64,000 nt of DNA from Linnemannia hyalina (lineage: Eukaryota > Mortierellomycota > Mortierellomycetes > Mortierellales > Mortierellaceae). Of the stretch, positions 36,019 to 47,646 are shown piece by piece. The notes under the pieces were generated by a model. That model made no database searches and was not told the origin of the DNA. It worked only from the letters and a program-made list of their open reading frames with translations. A program made the translations under genes and the position numbers. Where the stretch lies: contig JAHRHY010000002.1 of the NCBI GenBank assembly GCA_019671135.1, positions 2,232,001-2,296,000 on the forward strand, read 5' to 3'. Every line of letters starts with the position of its first letter. Position 1 is the stretch's first letter.

Positions 36019-38500
36019 ATGGAGGTCAACTACAAGAGCTACTGCGACAACACCAATGGCGAACACATCAGTTTGGAGGGGTTCATGAGGCGCTTCAGTT
36101 TCGTCAATGACAAACATAGGATTCTTGGCCTATGGACAGGAGGCGTCGTGCCTTACCTCCTTTCGCATACCATCAAAGACAGACGTGACATTGGAAAATG
36201 CTTTAGCAAGATTGGACGGACTGATCTGGAAATCATCATTGACCGCGAACTTCAAATCGTATGTTCATCAGTTGGGAGATGGGAGCTGTTGTTTTGACAG
36301 CCTGCTAAACAGGACATAGTAATAACCTTCTTGCGTTTGCTATCATATTATGACATAGCGCGAGCACTCCAGGGTCATGCTGCCCCAGGTCGCAAAACAG
36401 CAGCAAGCTTTAGGCGAACTGAATACGGCTCTCACGAAAGAGTTTGCGGGTACGCTGTTGCTATTACTCTTTGTCTTGTCGAATATGAAAGCAGAAGGCT
36501 GTCGCTTACGTTATTGCTGATGAACATGGTCTCTTTCTTTTTTTCTTTTTTTCTTTTTTTTGACAGCCTCCGAAGTACGGAGCATCGAATCAGAGCTGGA
36601 AACAGAGACCCACACTGACTGTGGATCCGCCACACGATCGGAAGCGAGGTCAGCGGGAAAGTCGAAGAGTAAGATTGGCACGGGTGATTCTAAAGCAAAA
36701 GGATAAGCGCAATGCAAGCTTTTATGCGACCATAACCTTACCTTTTCATGCTCGTTAATCACTAGGGTCCGCTCGCACAAGAGAGAACATTGGAGAGGGC
36801 CAAGAGTCGGCAACTGTCGACAAGCTAGAGCAGCAAGATGACTCGATGAACGAAAAGCGAAAGAAGAAAAGCCGTGTCGGTATGTATATTGCAGTATGCA
36901 GCAGAGGACTGCGACTCGAAATGTACATACTCACCTCACCTGCATTGTTGTTCGCTCATTCCTCTGTCCCAGGCGCACCATCATCGTCCATGTCTACCTC
37001 AACTGCTTCCTCAAAGCCAACGCATGATAGGGGTCGAAGCTCAAGCTTGTCCACTGGCGGAGATGACTTTGTGTGCAAGCCATACGTTGACGTTTCGTCG
37101 CTCAAGGTGCACAAGTATCAGATTGGGAACTGCAATGTCGGGCAGCTCTTCAAGAAGTTTCAGGAAAACTCGTCCACCATTGTCAACGACTTCGACATTA
37201 CCGTGTCCTTAAGCAACATCTCCCAGTTTTTGTATGTGCACGACTGAGGCTTAAATTGTCTTCACCGGGGTTGAAGATTTTATACAATACTGACTTGACT
37301 CCTACTCTCTTTTCATCTGTTTAGGGCAATGAATTACATATTCACCGTCTTTGAAGGGCTGCAGGGTCTGCCGCAAAACGTGCTTCAGGTCGTTCAACAG
37401 ACACATGCTTGGCCGGTTGCGCCGCTTGACCGCGACGCTTTACATCTTTGCGCAGAGCTCGATCCAACTGGCCATGGGGGAACAGATCCAAGCAAATGCT
37501 GGTTCCTCAGATCAGCGAAAGATCATTATGCTGTATCAGATGTTGTATGTGGAAATTGATAGTCGTGGGGTATAAAAGAGCGACAAGGATAGGCGGAGAC
37601 TAAGTATTATTAACCCTTATCGGTCGTATCCCCTCTCCATCTCACTGTCTAGGGAACTCAAGCTGCCTGTTCAACACAACATGTTTTCCAACGGCTTGGA
37701 GGACACATTCTGTCACCAGGTGATTGACGCGCTGGTTTCCTCCCAGTTCCCGGCGCGATCCACTACGTATTCTGTCGATTGGGCTAATGGCGAGGCCCGC
37801 GGATCAAGGAAACGACGTGGTCATGGATACCGCCCCGATGCCTGTATCAAGAAGCATGGGCGACAAATTGCGTTTCTGGAAGTCAAACCACCTGGTGACA
37901 GCCACACTGCCAAGGAGTATCTGTGGGACTACTGGAACTTGGCGAACTACACCAAGGATGCGATCGACATGTCGTTACAAGAAGGGTACCCTATTGTGAA
38001 AGCGGCTGCTGTCCAACTCTTCAGTAAGCGAACGAAAAGAACAAATGTATGATCGACCTCAACTATTTTTTGACTGTGTCTCCACTCTAAACAGCTCTTT
38101 CTGTTCTGTCGACATAGGGCACCAACTCTGTCTGTACACCATGGAATATGCCCACGGGCTGTACCACTGGAACAAGATTTGTACGGCCTATGCCCCCTGT
38201 GATCAGTCCGATTCCGGCATGGCAGGTTGCATCAGACTCATTCGTACCTTGGAGGTAAGTGCTTGTTGGCGGGTGTGCAATTGGGGCACGACACTGGAGA
38301 TGATGCTCTAGGCACTAATGCATCTTAACTTTTTTAACTCCCTTCTCCACCCTCTCCCCTCTCAGGCTTACCTAGACCAAATCGACACCACTGTTCTGCC
38401 TTGCACCCCTCCGCGAATAGAATATGACGACGAGGAGCTGCAGGAAGATCGAGGAAGGCCATCCAAAGTTACTCCAAGCAAACGAAAGAATATGTTCTAG
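36019..38500 (+). CDS. PD-(D/E)XK-fold protein of the EVKPP type
   Basis: Nine exons close to 542 aa: 36019-36258, 36359-36449, 36567-36668, 36766-36879, 36973-37231, 37365-37544, 37653-38023, 38118-38254 and 38366-38500. The acceptor at 37364 was chosen over 37324 because only it matches phase with both neighbours. Residues 1-80 are an unassigned domain. Residues about 110-200 are polar and charged, with a basic NEKRKKKSR cluster that could be a nuclear signal. The C-terminal domain has Pro-Asp391, then 13 residues, then Glu405-Val-Lys407 (RPDACI to FLEVKPPG). This matches the PD-(D/E)XK phosphodiesterase core. It is followed by helices (YLWDYWNLANYTKDAIDM) and a strand pair (AAAVQLFRHQLCLYTMEY). 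I infer a nuclease-fold protein; activity and target are unknown. Confidence 0.72.
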
Positions 38501-39019
38501 TTTACTTTGCGCTTCATCGTTTGGACAAAGCCTCGCCTCCTTCGTTCTCCTCCCATGTCAAATACAAATAGTCAAACGGCAAATGGATGAACTTCTTTTT
38601 CTTTGCTATGGCTTAAGCTGAAACTGTCCGCAGTTCTGACCGCATGGAGGACATCGTGAGTGTAAACTAAATCGATGGATGAAGCCCTAAAGTTCATCTC
38701 CTCCTAGCCACATACCTATGAGAGTCCCATGGAGACTGACATACCAGAATCACACAAGCAATCGACCACCATCTTAAGTGCTATGTAAACATTACTAAAG
38801 AATCAGCGTAAAGAACCTTGGTACAGGTGTATTGCGATTGATACGAGCGTGTCAATGAAGGGAAGACAAGTACATGGTCAGTGTATGGGAACCGAATGGT
38901 GTCGACGGCCAAGTGAAGGGCGTTGTGGATGGCGTTTCGGTCGTAGCCATAGCCGTGAGTTGAGGGGCATATGCGAGTGCCTGAATGTGAGAATAAGAGC
39001 AAAGGGCTCAAGCCTTTCA

Positions 39020-39060
<41 letters not shown>

Positions 39061-39205
39061 TCCATCATTCACTCATTCCTTCTTCCCTCCATTCCTTCAC
39101 ATTCAAACATCTCTTTCTTTCTTTTCTCACTCCTCCACTTTTGCCATTCACCATCCGATCCCACTCTCATCCTACCTCTGCCCTCAAGCTACAACCTACG
39201 ACAAT
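38501..39205. other. Intergenic spacer with CT microsatellite
   Basis: It contains the 3' flank of the PD-(D/E)XK gene and the pyrimidine-rich leader of the kappa-GST gene. No gene is seen. Confidence 0.6.
39022..39057. repeat. (CT)n microsatellite, about 18 units
   Basis: An uninterrupted CT dinucleotide run lies about 150 bases upstream of the kappa-GST start codon. It is probably in the promoter or 5' UTR and likely variable between strains. Confidence 0.9.
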
Positions 39206-40558
39206 ATGGCGGCAACACGCGCAAGCATTACCTGCTACTACGACCTTATCTCGCCCTACACCTACATGGGTTTCAAGGTCTTCAACCGCTTCCGCAAGCA
39301 GTGGCCCAACGTCGATGTTACCTTCCACCCCATGCTCCTCGGCGGCGTCATGAACGTATGTCATTTGCGTCTTCTATTTCTCCTGTTGTTCCTGAGCTGT
39401 TCCTGAGTCGTGAGAGTGTTTTTTGCTGGCTAACGACGAATTTATTTTTCCCTTCGGACAACTGTTGTTCCTCCAACAGGAGGTCAAGAATCAACCTCTG
39501 TTCGCTTTCCCTTCCAAGAGGAGCCATATGGTAAACAAGCCCTTTGTTTCTTCCAGAGTAGAAGTGTTATTATGATGCCATTTGACATGTTTACTTCAAT
39601 TGCTTTTTACCTTTTTTTTTCACCTTTGCTGCGCTGTCGATAATATTTTCTTCGCTTCGGCACAACAACCCCTCATTTTGATGCTCACTGTTTCCCCGCT
39701 CGGCCTTGTGCGCCCTGTTCTCCTTTGGGCTTACTTCCCCACACACACCCCGATCACAATGCCGTGAGAAAAAACAGTACCTTCAAGGGATTACTAACAA
39801 ACTTTTGTTCTCTCTCTTCTACTTTGCCTTGAATAGGTTGCGGATTTGGATAGGATCAGTGGAGTGACAGGGATACCATTCAAGTTCCCACAAAAGTTCC
39901 CCATCAACACCGTCCTCCCCATGCGTGTCCTCACCGCCCTCCAGATCCACGAGGCCGAAAAGTATGAGCAGTGCATCGATAAGGTACAAAGTCTGCGACG
40001 AGTGATAGCAATTGGTCGAGATTATCAAGTGCGATATTATAAAGCCTCGATAACTAACGCAAACGATTGATTCGTGTCTTCTTTCAAACGCCATGCTCGG
40101 GACATACATGTAGCTCTTTGTAAGTGACGTCCACTTTCGCTCGCCCTTTTCAATCCCATGCAGTCTATTTCGTATCACGAGAGCCCCAATACCTAACGGC
40201 CTTCCTTTCTCCTCAAAAAATACAATGAACTCCCCAATAGGACGAATACTTCATCCACGGCCGCGACATCTCGCAAGCAGACGTGATCCAACAAGCCCTC
40301 AGCCCCATCTTCAACTCGAACACTGCCAAGGTCGAATCCTACCTCCAACGCGCCGCACAGGACCAGGAGATCAAAAAGATTTTCAAGCAGTACACGGATG
40401 AGGCGGTCGCAAAGGGGGTCTTTGGCGCGCCTACGTTCATTGTTCGCAAGGCTGGTTCGGACGAGGAGCTGTTGTTCTTTGGATCAGACCGGATTGAGAT
40501 GATTGCTGCCACCTTGGGACTACCCTATACTGGACTTACATCCGTCTCGAAGCTTTGA
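39206..40558 (+). CDS. GSTK1: Kappa-class glutathione S-transferase / DsbA-fold isomerase
   Basis: Five exons close to 223 aa, the family length: 39206-39355, 39480-39530, 39837-39983, 40114-40119 and 40241-40558. The protein starts with a thioredoxin strand, YYDLISPYTYMG, where Ser16 is the conserved catalytic serine of kappa GSTs. It continues with the helical insertion (DLDRISGVTGIPFKFP) and ends with GVFGAPTFIV, the cis-proline loop, and FFGSDRIEMI. Kappa GSTs conjugate glutathione in mitochondria or peroxisomes; bacterial relatives isomerise 2-hydroxychromene-2-carboxylate. No clear presequence is seen, and the final SKL tripeptide is a canonical PTS1, so peroxisomal import is likely. 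The 6-nt exon (CTC TTT) is bounded by a TAG acceptor and a GTAAGT donor and restores the LFDEYF(I)HGRDIS motif. Confidence 0.9.
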
Positions 40559-40976
40559 AGGGTCTTTAGTGGGAGGACTGTGGGATGGAAAGCCCATTTT
40601 CTGAGCGAAAAAGAATCTAATAAATAATAGTACCCAAGGACAATCTATCCTCCCTACTCTTTTTCATTTGTTTTATCGGTTGAATTGGATCGAACTTGTC
40701 TTTCAGGCCCCTAGAGTTGAAAGATATCAGTTTCCTGTATTCCTTCCTTTCGAAAGCAGTGGTACCGCCCGCTTAAGAGAGAGAGAGAGAGAGGCAATGA
40801 AAAACGAAGCCAACGAAATAGAGATTTTTTTTTTTTTGGTTTTCTTATTTATTTAAAGCAATGATTCTTTACTTACAACTTTACGTTTCTTATCATTTCT
40901 CTTCATTGATACAAGTGAGGTCGGACTGGAGAAGTGATGGAGAGAGAGGGAGAACAGGGGGATGGTTGGTAGTTAT
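40559..40976. other. Convergent 3' spacer
   Basis: It lies between the ends of the kappa-GST (+) and glycogen phosphorylase (-) genes. It holds a short GA repeat (about 40776-40792) and an 11-base T tract. No gene is seen. Confidence 0.6.
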
Positions 40977-43900
40977 TTACAGGTATCCCTCGTCCTTGAC
41001 GGAGTAAGGCTTGATGTTCCAGATCTCCTCCGCGTACTCCTTGACCGAGCGATCGCTATTCATATACAAATGGTGAGAAGGGTATTATTAGTGTTGGAAG
41101 CAAGAATACCAACAAGAGCACATATCCATCATTAAAAACAAGGGGGACAAAGGAACTTACGAGGAGAACTTGCCCATGTGGGCGGTGCAGAGGATCGACT
41201 TCTTGGACCACTCCTCCTGCTTCTTGTAAGCAGCATCGACCTGCTGGTTGGCGGCGATATACGACGCGAAATCCGCAGAGATAAGGTAGAAATCCTTGCC
41301 GACAGTCAAGGTGCTGATCAGAGGTTGGAAGATCTTGGGGTCCTCGAACGTACCCTTTTCGATCGCCGAGATGACGCCCTGCAGAGCTGGGTCCATGGGG
41401 ACACCGCGGTATCTAAAATGATAGTTGAAGCGACGGAGAAGGAAGGAAAGGAAATAAGGATTAGTAAATTTAGTTATGAATACAGGCTTACAGGACGATC
41501 CATACCAGTGCCAAATGAATGAAAATGAAAAAAAGTACCTCTGGGCGTGACGGAGGTCCTCGACTTCATGGGCCATGCATCCAAAGATAAAGATGTTATC
41601 CTCTCCAACCTCCTCCAAGATCTCAACATTAGCGCCGTCAAGGGTTCCAATAATGAGTCCTCCGTTAAGGACAAACTTCATGTTGGAAGTACCTGATGCC
41701 TCCGTTCCAGCAGTCGAGATGTGCTGCGAGATGTCGCTGGCGGGGCAAATGATCTCGGCGACCGAGACGTTGTAGTCGGGGACAAAGACAACCTTCAACA
41801 GATCGCCGACGGCGGGATCCTGGTTGACGACGGCTGCGACACTGTTGATCAGCTTGATGACCAACTTGGCAATGTAGTAGCCGGGAGCGGCCTTGCCTCC
41901 AAAGATGACCACGCGGGGCTGGACACTGGCTTTTTGGGCTGCAGTCATCGACTTGATCGTGCGGTAACGGTGGATCACACTAACATGAAAGGGTAAATTA
42001 GATTAGCATCAGCTTCTTACTGATAAAGCGCATTCCTGTTCACGCACCGATATGAGGAAGGGGGTTCTTACGACAAGATGTTCATGAACTGACGCTTGTA
42101 CTCGTGGATACGCTTGACTTGGACATCAAACAAGGCATCGGGGCTGACCTCGACATCGCAACGCTCCTTGATCAACTCGGCCAGGCGGACCTTGTTAGCA
42201 CGCTTGATAGCCATCCACTTCTTCCTAAACGCAGCATCGCCCGTCTTGGCCGCAAGACCCTTGAGGAGCGAGAGATCCTTGAGCCACTTGTCGCTTCCAA
42301 GAGTCTCGGTGATCAACTTGCTCAGCTGAGGATTGGATTGATGCAACCAACGACGAGGAGTAACTCCGTTGGTCTTGTTGATGAATTTCTCTTCACCATA
42401 GTAGTCGACAAAGTCCTTGAAGATTGTGGTCTTGATCAGGTTCGAGTGCAGGGCGGCGACTCCGTTGACCTTGTGCGAGCCGACAACAGCCAAGTGAGCC
42501 ATGCGGATTTGCTGGGGCTGAGCCTCCTCAATGATCGACAGGCGATTCAACAGACCACGGTCGTTGGGAGACTTCAACTCCACCTTTTGCAAGAAGAACT
42601 GTTGTTCGATATCAAAACAAATGAGGAATGTTAGTATGTTAAGACTTCTTTCCCCTAGAATAGTAGATGCACCTAACTCGACAATGAAAGACACTTACGA
42701 GGTTGATGTCAAAGATGATTTGCAAATGTCTGGGCAGGAGGTACTCGAACATAGGGACGGACCACTTCTCCATAGCCTCGGGAAGGACGGTGTGATTGGT
42801 GAAGGCGAAGGTCTTGGTTACAATCTCCCAGGCGTCATCCCAGCTCAACATTTCCTCATCGACCAACAGACGCTGGAGCTCGACAATAGCCAACGTAGGG
42901 TGAGTATCTATTTCGGACATTGTATCACGAGTTAGCTTATGCAGCACTGGTCCACATAGTGTGGTAAAAGTCACGGTAATAAATAAACGCGACAAAGAAG
43001 GAGCAGCATACCGTTGAGTTGAATGGCGACCTGGTTGGGGAAGTCCGACCACTCGCGCATCGACTTCTTGAATCGACGAACACTATCGACACAAACACAC
43101 AACAGATCAGGTCAGTGCTTCGTCCAAGACGCAATTTGAATTGCCGCAACGTTACCACACCCCACTCTGTTGATCACTTACATGTCGTGGAGAGAGGCCG
43201 CGGTCCAGAAGTACTGCTGCTTGAGACGGAGCTCCTTGCCGGCCATGGTATTGTCGTTGGGGTACAAGACACTGGTGATCTTCTCGGCGTTCGTCGCGTC
43301 CTCGACCGACTTTTCATAGTTGCCCTCGTTGAAGCTGGTGAGATCAAAGACACGAGTGGGCTTACTGCGCCAGAGACGGATGTTGTTGCAGTTCTCGGTG
43401 TCGTATCCGGGGATGGGGACATCGTAGGCAATGGCCTGAACACTCTGGTTAGGGACCCAGCTGTGGCGCGTAACTCCGTACTCGTCCTGGATGGTCTGGA
43501 CATGACCCCCGAATCCGATCTGGATTGAGATATCAAGACGAGGCAACTCCCAGGGGTTATCAAAGTTCAGCCAGTAGTCAGGAAACTCTGTCTGATAACC
43601 ATCGACAATTCTATGGGGTTGGAAGGGGTATGATAGGAGAGGGAAGGATGGGAAATGAGTAAAGTGGAAATGTTAGATAACAGACATGGATCGAAAGGAC
43701 TGACTGAGTTTCCAGCTGTCTCTCTCTCAACAAACAAAACAAACAAAGAATGCATCCACATGTCATGCCGCATTTTCGAGAGAACAAGCAAATGAAGATT
43801 ACCTCTGTTGGAAGATACCATAGTTGTAACGGAGACCGTATCCCCAGGCGGGGTAGTCGAGGGTGGCGAGGGAGTCCATGTAACAGGCAGCGAGACGACC

Positions 43901-45626
43901 AAGACCTCCGTTACCAAGGGCAGCATCGACCTCGGACCCGATCACGTCCTCCATGTTGAAGCCAAGCTTCTTGATACTCTCTACCAAAGGATGTCATCAA
44001 GAAGAAAGGAGACAGTTGGTTGGTTATCTCTCATAAGCGCCCAAAACGGTGTCTCATTATTCGCATTGCGCATATTAAAGTCCCGACACGATACCAACTC
44101 TCTTTCTTCTCCAAATAATGAAGAAAGATACTTACTGTCATAGGTGTCCTTGAGGCCCATGTTGAGGAGGGCATTGTCCATGGAGCGACCGAGCAAGAAC
44201 TCGAGCGAGAGGTAGTAGACACGCTTGGGATCAACCTTGGATAATTGCTGAGAAATAGGAAGGATCAATGGAGAAACGCAAAGGGAACTTGTCAGTCGAA
44301 GGTATGATTTTGTTGTTGATACATTAGACCCCTCTCGTTTCTACATTTGAAAAGTCAACACTTTTTTTGTCGTTGAATGCGGAGCATTGGCCGCATTTAG
44401 AAAGAAAAAAGTGAGAGGGTCAAGGCGGAGGGCGGGTATGACGATAGTGATTGATGGATGAGGTGGATGGGCATGATGACCATGTCTCTCCTTTCTCACT
44501 CTTCCTTTTTTTTTCCTTCCCCCCTCATTCTTCATGTTCATAGCCCTCTTCCTCATCGATCTCATCATATCCCTCCGCACGACTGCATTAATATTTCCCA
44601 CACTCTGCCCACGCAGACACGCCTTCCTTCTTCCACGAGAAATAACGCGCGCATGCCTCATGTTTGCATCATCGTTATCATTTTCAAGATATGAAAAAGC
44701 AAGAGCAAACTTACTCCCTGGGTCTCGTTCCAGCGGCTGATAAGGCGGTCTCGGGTACTATATCAAGCAGAGGAAACAAAAGACACGGGCGCAATCAAGG
44801 AAACAAGGTTAGTAATTGGATGCACCGTATCCGCGCACCTTCCTTTCTTCTTCTAACAGTTCCACTCTTCAGCCTTTGCAGCACACATGAATCAACTCAT
44901 TGGACAATGATCGATGTGCAAAAAAAAAAAGTTTGGTGGGGAGAGATATAGAAACGGGAAGGAAGCAAAAGAAAACGAAATGGGGAGGAAGGGCACAGAT
45001 AGAGAACATTTCGGGATAAAACAAAAAGGTGAAATAGATAGGCATACCTGAGAGCAACGGCTTGGTAGGCGGAAAAGTTATCCATGTTGTAAGCAGCACG
45101 GGCCAGGGTCGTGGTGACATGGTGGACGATGCTCTTCTGGATCGCTTCGATGTCTGTTTTTTCACAATAACAACGTAACAAAAATATGAGCAGAAAGCGA
45201 CCATTAATGTTAGGAAGCAGGACATTCACAAGTAGTGAAAAAGGATAACCATGATCATGAGTAGTTGTTATTATTGATTACCATTGGCCTCCTTCTTGCT
45301 GAGCTTAGCCCAGAGATCGACGGTCTCCTTGGGCCACTTGGCCTTTTCAGCATCGAGCTCCTTCGTGGTCAAGCCTGTTGGAGATTATAACATCGATGGC
45401 AATTCAAGAAAGATAAATGTATGTATGAGTATGAGTTAATGAGCGTATGAGTATGTTGTGGACAGGAAGGGCGCGATATCGTCCACGTCCTCCTCCAATC
45501 TTAGAAAGCGCGTTGTTGCCAAGAAGAAAGAAGTATACCAGTGAAGTTGCGGCGATGATGCATGGGTCTCTTTGGCAAAATGCTCTTTGGCACAATGCTG
45601 TTCTCGGGGGATTTTCCGTCAGACAT
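40977..45626 (-). CDS. GPH1: Glycogen phosphorylase
   Basis: Thirteen exons close to 875 aa: 45626-45539, 45374-45282, 45153-45048, 44757-44715, 44247-44136, 43980-43803, 43610-43182, 43082-43012, 42907-42699, 42597-42071, 41979-41539, 41412-41161 and 41055-40977. The enzyme releases glucose-1-phosphate from glycogen using pyridoxal phosphate. Family landmarks are [38 protein letters not shown] (active-site glycine loop), [26 protein letters not shown], and the PLP site [12 protein letters not shown] with Lys about 720. The N-terminal tail ([21 protein letters not shown]) is basic and Ser/Pro-rich, like the regulated tail of yeast Gph1. A phosphosite there is plausible but unproven. All splice phases match. 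Confidence 0.96.
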
Positions 45627-46710
45627 TTTTGCGCCGTGTTGTTGTTGAGCTGCTGGTGTGGAAATAATGGTGGAAAGAGGGATGGTAGAGAAGGAGGAAG
45701 AGGGAGGAAGAGGAAGAGGGAGGAAGAAGAAGAGTGGAAGGATGAAGGGGTTCAAAAGTCACGAACGAGCAGTTGAGTGTGGAGTACAAAGAAAAAAGAA
45801 GAAAAGAAGCGAAATCGAAAGTGAGAGGCAAGAAAAAGGGGCACTGACGTGTGTGGGAAGAAATCAAAAAAAGGCAAGCGCGCATGCAAATGAACACATA
45901 GTTGTATGTTGGAAGCAAAGACAGGGTTCGATGGTGCACACGCTCTCACTCTACCCTACCACCTCTTCACCCCAACCCTTTCTTGTCTTTCACTTTCTTC
46001 TTCCTCATAGACAACTCCATCCCATCCCATCCGGCCCACTGACTGACCGACCTTCTCGCTGTCTATCTACCCTACACGACCCATTACCCTTAATCTTAAT
46101 AGGAGCATCCAGGCCACATCAGTGACACTGACAAGTCTCACCTTGTTGATTGATTGTGACGTTGTTTCTGATGTCTGGATCATATCAATGCTATTTTGTG
46201 TGCGGACACCATGCGGCCATAAGAACGCGTTTGTGCTGCTCGCTATATGGCCAACCAAATACACGCAATACTCCCACGAGGGAGAATCGCAGCAACCACA
46301 ACCAACACCCCTATTTTCACCTTGCCAATGGCCATGCGCCTCGACCATTTGCTAATGCAAAGAGGTCGTAGGAAGCAGGAAGGGAGGGCTTGGGTTACCC
46401 TTTTGACATTGAGACCAAGAAAAAAAGGACGAGCTATGCCGTCCACTCGAGCGAGAACAGCGGAGTTGCCCATCCCTCCAAGACCAAGTCAGCAAGCAGG
46501 CCCAATGTGGGAACGCGGACCATTTTTGAACAACAACTTTTGAGTTTACCTAGAACCGAGCATCTTCTCACCAACAAATGTTCCTGGGTTCAATGTGTAA
46601 AAAAATAAAAAGGCCATGCACATTTCAAATCTCACCCCTTTCTTCTTCGCCTATTTTTTTATTATCTGTCGATCAATTGTCGTGTGGACATCCACCCCTT
46701 TCGTCTCCAT
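45627..46710. other. 1.1 kb intergenic region upstream of glycogen phosphorylase
   Basis: Positions 45650-45750 are GA-rich (leader of the phosphorylase). On the plus strand 46390-46545 reads as a coding-like stretch (GYPFDIETKKKRTSYAVHSS, VGTRTIFEQQLL). It has no good start, splice partners or known domain, so it may be a relic or chance. Nothing else is seen. Confidence 0.5.
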
Positions 46711-47238
46711 TCAACCAATAGGCTCAAATCGCCAAGGAAGCCCAATCTGGGCAAGCGTATCCCCCAAAGGCTGCAACGCCAACCTAGGCGGAAACGCCCT
46801 CGAAAACGAATTGTCTACCACCAAGACCTGCCCGTCAACCAGATCAGGGTATCCGATATGGTACTCGTTCATGTCCTCCCCTCCATCCCCAGTCGTGCTC
46901 GCCGGGTTAATAGTCCACACTTGCTTGTCATCTGACTTGACGTAAATGTTCGCCCCTTGGCCTGGATTGGTGGGGTCGTGGAGGGCCAAGTAGCTCTTTG
47001 TGCCTTCGTGCTGCAATGTGGCACTTACTGCACCCTCGGAGGCGATGGAGGCCGAGGAAGGGTCGGAGGGGGTGATGGTGAGGACCCAGATCCCGGTCTC
47101 GTGATGAGAGGGGTCTTCAAGTTCTTCGGGGTGACGGAGGACGGCCATGGAGTTTGCGCCGTTCATGGTGACGATTAGTTGGCGTTGTTCCGGGGAGCGC
47201 CAGATCTTGTAGCGCCCGTTCTGGATTGTCTTTGACAT
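46711..47238 (-). CDS. Small beta-trefoil-like protein, protease-inhibitor-like
   Basis: A single-exon 175-aa protein without signal peptide or membrane segment. The pattern GRYKIWRSPEQRQLIV, then WVLTITPS, YLALHDPT, VWTINPA, YHIGYP, and WRFEPIG (terminal) suggests repeated beta-trefoil units. Each has a G-x-Y/W start and a W-x-I/F-x-P end. This resembles the fungal I66-type serine protease inhibitors and ricin-B-like cytoplasmic lectins. No QxW motif is seen, so carbohydrate binding is less likely. Family assignment rests on pattern alone. An intracellular defence or regulatory role is inference. Confidence 0.65.
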   Translation of the reverse strand: MSKTIQNGRYKIWRSPEQRQLIVTMNGANSMAVLRHPEELEDPSHHETGIWVLTITPSDPSSASIASEGAVSATLQHEGTKSYLALHDPTNPGQGANIYVKSDDKQVWTINPASTTGDGGEDMNEYHIGYPDLVDGQVLVVDNSFSRAFPPRLALQPLGDTLAQIGLPWRFEPIG

Positions 47239-47646
47239 GATGTTTGGTTGTACCTATCCTCAATTGAAAATGAATGCATTGTGTCTAGTACTGTTACTTG
47301 GAAATAGTTTTTGTTCTCGTTTATGAAAGTGGATTTTACATTGAAATCGAACATTATTGTTATGTCGATCGTGTTACCTCGGTAATAGGTTGTTGAGGAG
47401 GAGTGTCTGCGGAGACGAATATTAGTGCGAGTGTGGGAAGAAGAAGGAAAGACGAGAAATACATTGAAGGCAGAAAAGGAAGGGGGAAAAGAGGTAAAAA
47501 AATTGCCCTTAGCTATATTCTCGTCGCTTGCAGGACTGCTTTACTGCCGGACCAGCACTCAAACTAATACCCTGAGAAAAAAAAACTTTGACCAGCGAAG
47601 ATGATGATGCGATGAATTGTTATTTTTAGTATTCCAGTATGATAGA
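47239..47646. other. Spacer between tandem minus-strand genes
   Basis: It holds the promoter of the beta-trefoil gene and the 3' flank of IBA57. A short A tract occurs at 47578-47584. No gene is seen. Confidence 0.5.

Noticed and set aside
37325..37559. Alternative reading of the sixth exon of the PD-(D/E)XK gene (AMNYIFTVFEGLQGLP frame)
   Set aside because: Its donor would be in phase 0, while the following exon needs phase 2. The 37364 acceptor fits both sides.
39001..39060. CT repeat considered as a CRISPR or transposon end
   Set aside because: Simple dinucleotide repeat; no spacers, no flanking inverted repeats or target-site duplication.
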